From: Oscillospiraceae bacterium
GTDB taxonomy: Bacteria; Bacillota; Clostridia; Oscillospirales; Acutalibacteraceae
Assembly (NCBI GenBank): GCA_031267335.1
Contig: JAIRZH010000013.1
Coordinates: 1-5,637, forward strand
Length of the DNA: 5,637 nucleotides
Reading direction: 5' to 3'
Shown: piece after piece, positions 1-5,533 of the stretch
How positions within the stretch are numbered: position 1 is the stretch's first letter
Layout of the letters: the number at the start of each line of letters is the position of its first letter
The notes under the pieces: model-generated
What the model saw: only the letters and a program-made list of their open reading frames with translations
What the model was told of the DNA's origin: nothing
Databases searched by the model: none
Translations under genes and position numbers: made by a program

Positions 1-316
1 TATATTTTTACGGTTTTTAAGATAATCATAATTAACATCCCATAACCATTTTTCAGTTTTTTTAAAAGTGCAGTAACGGTATCTTTGGAAATTCCCAAGA
101 TACGTCCTGTTGCACGTGTACCTGTACCATTAACTATCATACTTAAAACTTGTTTACGAATTTCAGGCTTATAAGCATTATAGCTATAGTTTTCTACGAA
201 ATTATAATGCTTACATTCTTGGTTTTTTGCAATTATAAACCTGTTTTCCTGTTTTATTATGTCCATTCTTGGATACATCTTCCGCAGTGAGGGAACTTAA
301 TAGTTGTTAACACCAT
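1..316 (-). pseudogene. IS1-family transposase remnant (insA plus start of insB), frameshifted and cut by the window edge
   Basis: Read on the minus strand from an ATG at 316 (AGGAG about 11 nt upstream), this gives MVLTTIKFPHCG, then DVSKNGHNKTGKQVYNCK, then ECKHYNFVENYSYNAYKPEI and a helix-turn-helix stretch containing NGTGTRATGRILGISKDTV, then TEKWLWDVNYDYLKNRKNI to position 1. The order zinc ribbon, Y-AYKP linker, G-G-RATGRILG HTH and K-WLWDVNYDYL is that of the IS1 InsA-InsB' transposase. Two reading-frame breaks damage insA: one extra base near 280 and one extra A in the A6 run at 223-228. The first Cys of the CPHC zinc ribbon is Phe. A third frame change (-1) at the A7 run 57-63 is where IS1 normally frameshifts. 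The DDE catalytic part would lie beyond the left edge. The gene is probably inactive; family assignment is firm, exact IS unknown. Confidence 0.85.
57..63 (-). promoter_or_regulatory. Slippery A7 heptamer for -1 frameshifting between insA and insB'
   Basis: In the insA frame the codons are TTA AAA AAA CTG, so the seven A's form A AAA AAA in the phase required for simultaneous -1 slippage of two Lys-tRNAs. Slipping back one base gives ACT GAA AAA TGG (TEKW), which joins directly to the InsB'-like WLWDVNYDYL segment. IS1 elements use an A-run at this same place. The site looks intact although the gene around it has decayed. Confidence 0.55.
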
Positions 317-342
317 ATAGTTAATGTCTCCTTTAATCTAAT

Positions 343-375
343 ATCATAATTATCATTAATTTTGATATTTATGAT
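343..375. repeat. AT-rich inverted repeat upstream of insA
   Basis: Arms 343-355 (ATCATAATTATCA) and 363-375 (TGATATTTATGAT) are complementary at 12 of 13 positions around a 7-nt loop. The repeat lies just upstream of the insA ribosome binding site (minus strand). A role as an operator or as a structure limiting read-through into insA is only a guess; such repeats also arise by chance in AT-rich DNA. Confidence 0.35.
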
Positions 376-428
376 TTTATTATTTTTATTGCCGTTATTG
401 TGGCTACTAAGTTATGATATCAAAAGGG

Positions 429-452
429 ATTAAAATAGTCTATGACATTACC
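429..452 (-). repeat. Candidate terminal inverted repeat of the IS1 element
   Basis: On the minus strand the stretch starting at 452 reads GGTAATGTCATAGACTATTT. IS1-family ends typically begin GGTAATG or GGTGATG. It lies 136 bp upstream of the insA ATG, which is longer than the leader of classical IS1, and the partner end is outside the window, so the assignment is tentative. Between it and insA there is no coding sequence. Confidence 0.3.
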
Positions 453-562
453 ACGTTTTTGTATTTTAAAACTATACATGCTTTTATTTTGATTTTATTT
501 ATAAACTTTTTTAAACATTGTAGCTATAACATCTTTTTGCAGGGTTTAACGGGAACAAGTTC
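453..562. other. Gene-free AT-rich stretch ending in an inverted-repeat terminus
   Basis: I see no coding sequence or RNA gene here. The last 16 bases, read on the minus strand from 562, are GAACTTGTTCCCGTTA, which matches the element end at 5599 (GGGCCTGTTCCC) at 9 of the first 12 positions. The terminus is followed by TTA at 563-565. The other end of this element was not found; it may be degraded or disrupted by the IS1 insertion. Confidence 0.35.
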
Positions 563-565
563 TTA

Positions 566-796
566 GAGCCTGCCTAATATTTTTAAGCAGTTTTAAATTT
601 TATGATAAAATTTTTAAAATTTCGCATTGCTCGTTAGAAACTTATCTTCAATAAGCTTAAAGATACGAATTTTTGACAATTTTTGAACATTTTTGGTTCA
701 TTTAATTTTGCTTGATTAGTTCCAAATTGAATAAAATAAGCAAAAATGCCAAAAATTGTCAAAAGTTTCGCTTGGGGCTTATTTGTAGATAGATTC
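566..796. mobile_element. Degenerate miniature inverted-repeat element, 231 bp
   Basis: The left end GAGCCTGCCTAATATTTTTA aligns closely with the left end of the element at 1916, and similarity continues inward through TTTTATGAT-AAAATTTTTAAAATTT. The right end, read inward on the minus strand from 796, is GAATCTATCTAC, and its outward form AGATAGATTCTAA resembles the right end of the element at 3744. The flanks are TTA on the left and TAA on the right, so no clean target duplication survives. No transposase is encoded. The right half is occupied by the palindrome described separately. Boundaries are approximate. Confidence 0.55.
666..770. repeat. Long imperfect palindrome with arms of about 38 bp
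   Basis: The left arm, about 666-703, begins CGAATTTTTGACAATTTTTG. The right arm, about 733-770, read on the opposite strand begins CGAAACTTTTGACAATTTTT. They share a 15-bp identical core (TTTTGACAATTTTTG) and then CATTTTTG after a one-base gap. A transcript would fold into a long AU-rich hairpin. It lies inside the element at 566-796 and shortly upstream of tRNA-Val. Confidence 0.6.
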
Positions 797-813
797 TAAA
801 CTGAATTAAAAAA

Positions 814-842
814 TTGATTTTTTAAAAAAATTAAATTAAATT
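814..842 (+). promoter_or_regulatory. Candidate promoter for tRNA-Val (and probably efp-nusB)
   Basis: TTGATT (814-819) and TAAATT (837-842) are separated by 17 bp, and the predicted start would fall within a few bases of the tRNA 5' end at 851. The -35 overlaps an all-AT hairpin (806-813 with 818-825). AT-rich DNA yields many such matches, so support comes mainly from position. Confidence 0.35.
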
Positions 843-850
843 ATGCATAT

Positions 851-926
851 GGACGTTTAGCTCAGTTGGTAGAGCATTTGCTTGACGTGCAAAGGGTCAG
901 CGGTTCGAGTCCGTTAACGTCCACCA
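851..926 (+). tRNA. tRNA-Val (anticodon GAC), CCA encoded
   Basis: A complete 76-nt cloverleaf is present. The acceptor stem pairs GGACGTT (851-857) with AACGTCC (916-922), followed by discriminator A and an encoded CCA (924-926). The D stem is GCTC/GAGC. The anticodon stem is TTTGC (877-881) with GCAAA (889-893), and its 7-nt loop TTGACGT places GAC at 884-886, reading GUC/GUU valine codons. The T arm has the standard TTCGAGT loop with a 5-bp stem. Only 29 bp separate it from efp, with no terminator visible, so the two are probably co-transcribed and the tRNA cut out. Confidence 0.96.
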
Positions 927-955
927 TATTTTTTAAGTCTGTTTAGGAGTAGTTT

Positions 956-1513
956 ATGATAACAGCCAGAGAATTCAGGAATGGAGTAACATTCGAATTC
1001 AATGAAATGATTTTTTCAGTAATTGAGTTTCAACACGTAAAACCTGGCAAAGGTTCGGCGTTTGTACGTGCAAAACTAAAAAACATTCTTTCCGGCGGGA
1101 CAATTGAACGTACTTTTAATCCAGAAGAAAAATTTCAGGAAGCTTTTATAGAACGCCGGCAAATGCAATATCTCTATAATGATAGTGATTTATATTATTT
1201 TATGGATAGCCAAAATTTTGAACAAATACCTGTCAGTAAAAAAATACTTAACGAGAATTTTAAATTTGTTAAAGAAAACATGGAATGTAAAGTTTCTTCT
1301 TATAAAGACAAAGTTTTTGAAATTGAGCCTCCATTATTTGTGGAACTCATTATAACGTCAACTGAGCCGGCTATTCGCGGAGATACAGCAACTAACGTTA
1401 CTAAACCAGCGATACTTGAAACTGGAACTGAAATAAGGGTACCATTGTTCATAAATGAAGGTGAAAAAATAAAAATTGATACTCGCACCGGCGAATACAT
1501 AGAGAGAGCGTAA
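956..1513 (+). CDS. efp: Translation elongation factor P
   Basis: EF-P binds the ribosome next to the P-site tRNA and relieves stalling at consecutive prolines. The 185-residue length is the family norm. Domain I (about 1-63) is the KOW-like barrel, with the loop PGKG holding Lys32, the residue at the conserved tip position that is modified in many bacteria. Domain II (about 66-127) follows. Domain III carries the EF-P signature region, GDTATNVTKPAILETGTEIR followed by VPLFI (about residues 141-165), and ends in DTRTGEYIERA. The ATG at 956 is preceded by AGGAG at 945-949 with a 6-nt spacer, which fixes the start. Wording such as EFQHVKPGKGSAFVR and AFIERRQMQYLY is clostridial-like. No modification enzyme is visible here. 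The usual peptidase-type upstream neighbour is absent, and nusB follows after 19 bp. Identity is certain. Confidence 0.97.
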   Translation: MITAREFRNGVTFEFNEMIFSVIEFQHVKPGKGSAFVRAKLKNILSGGTIERTFNPEEKFQEAFIERRQMQYLYNDSDLYYFMDSQNFEQIPVSKKILNENFKFVKENMECKVSSYKDKVFEIEPPLFVELIITSTEPAIRGDTATNVTKPAILETGTEIRVPLFINEGEKIKIDTRTGEYIERA

Positions 1514-1536
1514 TGTTTGTTAGAGATCTTTCATGA
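1513..1536 (+). other. Seven-codon mini-ORF bridging efp and nusB
   Basis: An ATG overlapping the efp stop (TAATG, 1511-1515) opens the frame MFVRDLS, which closes with a TGA (1534-1536) that overlaps the nusB start (ATGA, 1533-1536). The nusB start has only a weak AGAGA upstream, so ribosomes finishing efp could restart here and be handed to nusB by two consecutive stop/start overlaps. It may equally be chance in a 19-bp gap. Confidence 0.25.
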
Positions 1537-1916
1537 GTAGAATAAAAGACAGAAAACTCGCATTTGAGCTTTTATTTGCCGAAACTTTTGGTGAACAAAA
1601 TATAGAAAGTCTTTTTTTAGATAAAAAAATTAATGAATTTACATTTTCTTTATTTAATGGTGTTAAACAAAATTTACAAGAAATAGATGTTTTTATTAAG
1701 AAAAATATAAAAAATTGGAATTTTGATAGAATTTCCCGTGTTGCTAAAACGGCTCTTCGAATTGCCGTTTATCAAATGATTTATGAAAAAGATATACCAA
1801 TCGCAGCAACGGTTAATGAATCAGTAGAAATTGCCAAAAATTACGGAACAGACGATGAAGGCAATTATGTACAAGCTGTTTTGACTTCTATTGAAAAAAA
1901 TTTTAATATGCCTTAG
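1533..1916 (+). CDS. nusB: Transcription antitermination protein NusB
   Basis: NusB pairs with NusE (ribosomal protein S10) on boxA RNA and promotes antitermination of rRNA operons. At 127 residues it is slightly shorter than the usual 130-150. The all-helical fold is recognisable: an N-terminal helix (SRIKDRKLAFELLFAETF), FNGVKQNLQEIDVFIKKNIK, the NW-x-FDRISRVAKTALRIAVYQMI core, then IPIAATVNESVEIAKNYGTD and YVQAVLTSIEKN. The last motif is usually FVNGVL in the family, so YVQAVL is a mild divergence. The start is the only ATG before the conserved helix. It lies 19 bp after efp, so the two form an operon. The stop TAG (1914-1916) ends on the first base of a miniature element. Genes often found beside nusB in clostridia (an Asp23-like gene before it, folD/xseA after it) are missing. 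Confidence 0.95.
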   Translation: MSRIKDRKLAFELLFAETFGEQNIESLFLDKKINEFTFSLFNGVKQNLQEIDVFIKKNIKNWNFDRISRVAKTALRIAVYQMIYEKDIPIAATVNESVEIAKNYGTDDEGNYVQAVLTSIEKNFNMP

Positions 1917-2066
1917 GGCCTGTCTGATATTTCTTAGCATCCGGTTTTATGATTAAAATTTTTAAAATTTAAAATGGCGAGAAAGGCAAATACTGACGTA
2001 TTTAAAGCAATGCAGAATTTAGAATTTTAACTGAATTATGTATTATTAGAGACATTAGACAAGTTC
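1916..2066. mobile_element. Miniature inverted-repeat element, 151 bp, with TTA target duplication
   Basis: The left end is GGGCCTGTCTGATATTTCT. The right end, read on the minus strand from 2066, is GAACTTGTCTAATGTCTCT, identical at 13 of 19 positions. Inverted similarity continues inward through the ATTAAAATTTTTAAAATTT segment. TTA occurs immediately outside both ends (1913-1915 and 2067-2069), as expected for a 3-bp TNA target duplication. A small internal hairpin AAATAC-TGAC-GTATTT is present. There is no coding capacity. The end sequence and TNA target resemble IS5-family (IS1031/IS427-type) elements, so mobilisation in trans by such a transposase is plausible but not shown. It probably also ends the nusB transcript as a structured 3' tail. 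Confidence 0.7.
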
Positions 2067-2135
2067 TTAGCTTCTGTCTCCGGTAAAAATTTGCCGAACA
2101 TCTTTATTGGAAAAATTAAATTAAATAATAATTTA

Positions 2136-2164
2136 TTGATTTTAAAAAATATTAAGTTTAAATA
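2136..2164 (+). promoter_or_regulatory. Weak candidate promoter for the flippase gene
   Basis: TTGATT (2136-2141) followed after 17 bp by TAAATA (2159-2164) resembles the arrangement upstream of tRNA-Val, including the TTGATTTT-AAAAAA context. A better -10 (TATAGT, 2168-2173) exists but has no matching -35. The gene needs its own promoter because the element at 1916-2066 separates it from nusB. Confidence 0.25.
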
Positions 2165-2191
2165 AATTATAGTTTAAAAAGTGCTAACTAC

Positions 2192-2197
2192 GGGGGG
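2192..2197 (+). promoter_or_regulatory. G-run ribosome binding site that decides the flippase start
   Basis: A GGGGGG run stands out in very AT-rich DNA, 10 nt before a TTG codon at 2208. It can pair with the 16S anti-Shine-Dalgarno CCUCC through one G-U pair. The alternative upstream start, GTG at 2181, has only A/T sequence before it, and translation from there would run through the G-run. Confidence 0.5.
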
Positions 2198-2207
2198 TAA
2201 TTTTAAT

Positions 2208-3743
2208 TTGAGAACAAAAAATTCGATTATAAATATTGCAGCTAATTGCACATCGTATTGCTTTTTTATGCTGACTTCATTTTTTGTTCGCAAATTATTT
2301 ATTTATGAATTCGGCCTTGAAATTTTAGGAATAGATTATTCATTTTCGAATGCAATTTCTCTGCTTTCGGTGGCAGAGCTTGGCCTTGGCACTGGTATGA
2401 TTTATAAGCTTTATAAGCCTGTTGCTGAAAAAAATCATCAAAAAACAGCGTCAATATTAAAATTTCTGCGTAATTCTTATCTTTTAATTTCTGGAATTTT
2501 GTTACTATTTGGTATTGTATTTTCGTTTTTTACTTCTAATTTAATCAAAGAAAATTTTGATAAAATATGGCTTACAAGGATTTTTATATTATATATTTTC
2601 GATACTCTTGCTTCATACTTGTTTTTTTATAAACGGGTTATGTTTATTGCTGATCAAAAAAGTTATTTAAATAATTTGATAAAAATTTTTGTAATTATTG
2701 TTTCTTTTATTTCACAAATTTTAGTTATTCGTTTTTTGAGATCTCTTGAAATTTATTTGATTACAAAAATTATTTTCAGGCTCCTTGAAAACATTTTAAT
2801 TTCGTATTTTTTTGATAAACAATATAATTTTTTAAATATCAAAAGTTCTCATAATTTCGATAAATTAGAAAAAAAAGAAATAACAAAAAGTATTTCAAGT
2901 ATGTTTTTTCACAGAATTTCCGGCACAGGAATTAAACAGATTTCAGGAATAATAATTCCAGCATTTGCGACCCTTCGTGAAAATGGAATTTATTCTAATT
3001 ACATGATGATAATAACTGCGCTTTGGGGAATTTCTAATGAATTTTTTGGCGGAATGGCTGCGAGTTTCGGGAATTTACTTCATACAGAAAGTAAAGAAAA
3101 AATTCATAAAAATTTTAATATGCTTTTTTTTATTAATTTTTTAATTTATTCGTTTTTTGTTTCGGCGTTTTTTGGAATTATTACACCTTTTATGAAAATT
3201 TGGATTCGTTCAGAAAACTCAGTTTTCTCGATTTATACAATAATATTAATTACAATTTATTTGTATGTTTATGGAATGAAACAATGTGTTGAAATGGCCA
3301 AAATTAGTGCAGGTATTTATACACAGGATAAATTTATGCCAATTATTGAATTTGTAATAAATTTAACTACTTCTTTTCTAATGACAAAATATTACGGTAT
3401 AAACGGGGCAATTTTTGGAGCAACTATTTCAGCGATTTTAGTTCCGTTAATTTCTCAACCTTATTTTTTTTATAAACTAATTTTAAAAATTAGTCCCATC
3501 GAATACTATAGAAAATATTTTATTTATGCATGTATATCTACAATTTGCATACTTATAACCAATACGTTAATCGGATTAGTACATTTAAATTCTTTTATTT
3601 TACAAATAGCATTTAATTTAAGTATTTGTTTATTAATACCGATGCTGTTGAATTTATTGATATTTCGCAAAACAGAAGAATTTATAAAAATTAAAAATCA
3701 TTTGATTTTGCTTAAAAATAAATTAAAATATATAAAACAATAA
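2208..3743 (+). CDS. Polysaccharide flippase-like membrane protein (Wzx/MOP superfamily)
   Basis: Proteins of this family move lipid-linked glycans across the cytoplasmic membrane for capsule, exopolysaccharide or teichoic-type polymer assembly. The N-terminus MRTKNSIINIAAN, then FIYEFGLEILGIDYSFSNAI, LLSVAELGLGTGMIYKLYKP and AEKN, is the typical opening of clostridial flippases. I count about 12 hydrophobic segments across 511 residues, with basic loops and a Lys-rich tail. TTG at 2208 is preferred because of the upstream G-run and because family members begin M-[RK]-T-K-x-S; a GTG at 2181 would add nine residues. The stop TAA is also the left target duplication of the element at 3744. No glycosyltransferase, ligase or polymerase gene adjoins it, so substrate and pathway cannot be told. 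Superfamily is confident, exact cargo unknown. Confidence 0.85.
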   Translation: MRTKNSIINIAANCTSYCFFMLTSFFVRKLFIYEFGLEILGIDYSFSNAISLLSVAELGLGTGMIYKLYKPVAEKNHQKTASILKFLRNSYLLISGILLLFGIVFSFFTSNLIKENFDKIWLTRIFILYIFDTLASYLFFYKRVMFIADQKSYLNNLIKIFVIIVSFISQILVIRFLRSLEIYLITKIIFRLLENILISYFFDKQYNFLNIKSSHNFDKLEKKEITKSISSMFFHRISGTGIKQISGIIIPAFATLRENGIYSNYMMIITALWGISNEFFGGMAASFGNLLHTESKEKIHKNFNMLFFINFLIYSFFVSAFFGIITPFMKIWIRSENSVFSIYTIILITIYLYVYGMKQCVEMAKISAGIYTQDKFMPIIEFVINLTTSFLMTKYYGINGAIFGATISAILVPLISQPYFFYKLILKISPIEYYRKYFIYACISTICILITNTLIGLVHLNSFILQIAFNLSICLLIPMLLNLLIFRKTEEFIKIKNHLILLKNKLKYIKQ

Positions 3744-3827
3744 AAGTCTGTCTAATATTTCTAAGCAATACGGAATTTTAAAAATTTTAGTTAAATATGT
3801 GTTGCGAAAGAGATATTAGATAGGCTC
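3744..3827. mobile_element. Miniature inverted-repeat element, 84 bp, with TAA target duplication
   Basis: The left end AAGTCTGTCTAATATTTCT and the right end read on the minus strand, GAGCCTATCTAATATCTCT, match at 15 of 19 positions. Inverted similarity continues through the central GGAATTTTAAAAATTTTAG. TAA lies directly outside both ends (3741-3743 and 3828-3830). The left TAA is the flippase stop codon. The whole element can fold as one hairpin between two convergent genes, so it may act as a bidirectional terminator; that is inference. It belongs to the same family as the element at 1916 but is much shorter. Confidence 0.7.
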
Positions 3828-3848
3828 TAAGCATAAGTTTTGTGGTGA

Positions 3849-5531
3849 TCAAGCAGTAGGCTCAGGCTTTTTATCACAATTTTCTTTCTTTATGTTTATC
3901 AACCATGAATTAATTTGTTTTGCCGAAGGCCTTGCCCGGGGATCAGAAACCAAGCAACGTCGAATAATTTTGTTTATGCTATCGGGGGCATTTTTCCATT
4001 CTCCATAAGTATCTTTATATTTTTTCGTACGTTTTTCTTCATTTTCAAAAAATTTTTTTTGTTGTTTTATTAAATGTTTAAGTTTTTCTTCTTCATTTTT
4101 TGTATTTGATAATAATTTAAAAGGATATTTATTATTCAAAATATAACAAGCCATACAACCAAAATTCCAAATATCCAGTGAGTATTTGGCTATAATATTA
4201 CAAAGACATCCACTTGTTAAACACCTTAAACGCTCATTGCAATATTCTGGTGGAAAAAATTCTTTTACAATTGGAAGCTCAAAATTATAATTGCGGCCAA
4301 GTGTTTTTTCTGAATGTGGGAGATCCATCATTTTTGTTCCGACTAAAATTTTATCTTTTACGCAAACTAAAAAACTATCAATTTCTAAATTTCCGTGTAT
4401 ACGATATAAAGTTTTATGCAATCCTTGTAACTGGTCAGACACACTTATTAAAAAATCTAATATTAAGTTTTCTATTTCTATTTTTTGATATTTTTTTCTA
4501 AAATTTTCTAAAATTTTACAAAAATTCTGTCCTATAGATAATTCTGAAACAACAATATATAATTTTGCTTTTTCGCTTTTATTTTTTTTAACATCAATTT
4601 CTATAATTTTTTTTGCAGTATTGGATTCAAAACTAAAACTTTTATCCATATTAGTATAATTTGTATTGTAAATTTTTAATTCGTCTTGCGCTTTTTCTAA
4701 ACTTGTAAATATTTTAACAAAAAATTTTTTTTCACGTCCTAAATCTTCGGCTTTAAAAGATGGAACTGGACAAAATGATATCATACTTATCAATAAAACA
4801 TCTTTCAATTCGAGCTCTCTTGTTAAATCTTCAATATATATACGTGTAGAATTTTCTGTAAAAAAATATTCAGGCAAATTACTATGTATATAATTTTGTC
4901 TCCAAAGCTGTTTTCGTTCAGCTATTCTGTTCAAAAGTTCGATTACTTTTTTTATGTGGTCGATGTTCCCGATGCCGTTTCCGTCGATAATATCTTGAAG
5001 TTGTAAAATAAGTGATTTCGCTTCATCACTTTCACTTAATCGTCTTTTAAACGGTATATTGGCAAAGTTATCGTTAATTTGTTTGTCTTTTCTAACGAAT
5101 TCTTTGAGATTTATTATCGCTAATTTAAAAATTGTTTTTAACTCTTCTTGACTCGTTCCTTGCGAAAGTTCAGGAATTTTCATTTTTAGAACTTCAAAAA
5201 TTTTTTGGTTTCCAGAAATATTGAGTTGTTTAGTTTTTGATGAAACTTTAGGCTTTAACAAGAACTTATAAAGATCATAAATATATTTTAAACCAAAAAT
5301 CGTACTTGTTACTAAAGCTATAAATTTAATTGGATCTTTCTTTGAAAAATCAATTATTTTGCGTAAATAAATTTGGCTTTTTGTATTTTTGCTTTTGTTT
5401 TTCCTGATATTTTGAATTGCATTTACTGAAACGAAATTATTCGTCATAGTAGATATCATAGTCAAAGCTGATAATCCTGCTGCAATGACTTTTGTAAAAA
5501 TAAAACGTTTTTTATTAAAACTTGTTATCAT
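3849..5531 (-). CDS. Membrane-targeted eukaryote-like protein kinase domain protein, probable pseudokinase
   Basis: From ATG 5531 the protein is 560 residues. Residues 1-38 form a signal sequence: basic start, hydrophobic VIAAGLSAL core, VNA cleavage-like end. A Lys/Arg-rich stretch and a second hydrophobic segment (about 68-92) follow, then a helical region (to about 245) of unknown function. The C-terminal part (about 255-547) has kinase landmarks in order: FFVKIF (Lys273, VAIK-like), AQDELKIY (Glu284, alphaC), LYIVVSEL hinge, HGNLEIDSFLV (379-389, HRD region), KMMDLP (Asp403, DFG position), PPEY (427-430, APE-like), SLDIWNFG (helix F) and DPRARPS (Arg534). The catalytic Asp of HRD is Asn, the downstream Asn is Ser and no glycine loop is clear, so phosphotransfer is doubtful. 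A TTG at 5555 would add eight residues but has no ribosome site; AGGT lies just before the ATG. A weak TTGGCA (5583-5588) could be its -35. No partner gene adjoins it, and its target is unknown. Confidence 0.8.
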   Translation of the reverse strand: MITSFNKKRFIFTKVIAAGLSALTMISTMTNNFVSVNAIQNIRKNKSKNTKSQIYLRKIIDFSKKDPIKFIALVTSTIFGLKYIYDLYKFLLKPKVSSKTKQLNISGNQKIFEVLKMKIPELSQGTSQEELKTIFKLAIINLKEFVRKDKQINDNFANIPFKRRLSESDEAKSLILQLQDIIDGNGIGNIDHIKKVIELLNRIAERKQLWRQNYIHSNLPEYFFTENSTRIYIEDLTRELELKDVLLISMISFCPVPSFKAEDLGREKKFFVKIFTSLEKAQDELKIYNTNYTNMDKSFSFESNTAKKIIEIDVKKNKSEKAKLYIVVSELSIGQNFCKILENFRKKYQKIEIENLILDFLISVSDQLQGLHKTLYRIHGNLEIDSFLVCVKDKILVGTKMMDLPHSEKTLGRNYNFELPIVKEFFPPEYCNERLRCLTSGCLCNIIAKYSLDIWNFGCMACYILNNKYPFKLLSNTKNEEEKLKHLIKQQKKFFENEEKRTKKYKDTYGEWKNAPDSINKIIRRCLVSDPRARPSAKQINSWLINIKKENCDKKPEPTA

Positions 5532-5533
5532 TA

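Noticed and set aside
453..545. Searched for a riboswitch, small RNA or gene fragment
   Set aside because: The stretch is AT-rich with stops in all frames and has no conserved motif or strong stem-loop that I can recognise.
933..946. TAAGTCTGTTTAG before efp resembles an element end (AAGTCTGTCTAATA)
   Set aside because: Only about ten bases match, there is no inverted partner, and the sequence runs straight into the efp ribosome site; chance is likely.
1300..1500. 66-codon open frame on the minus strand inside efp
   Set aside because: It lies wholly antisense to a certain efp gene and shows no recognisable protein features.
2078..2097. CCGGTAAAAATTTGCCG considered as a nusB terminator
   Set aside because: The stem is short with a G-T pair and no T-run follows; the element just upstream is a better candidate for ending the transcript.
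566..3827. Repeats considered as a CRISPR array
   Set aside because: The copies are far apart, of different lengths, internally palindromic and flanked by target duplications; there is no regular repeat-spacer pattern and no cas gene.
4214..4501. Two open frames on the plus strand (95 and 65 codons) opposite the kinase-like gene
   Set aside because: They are antisense to a protein with clear kinase motifs and have no ribosome sites or family resemblance.
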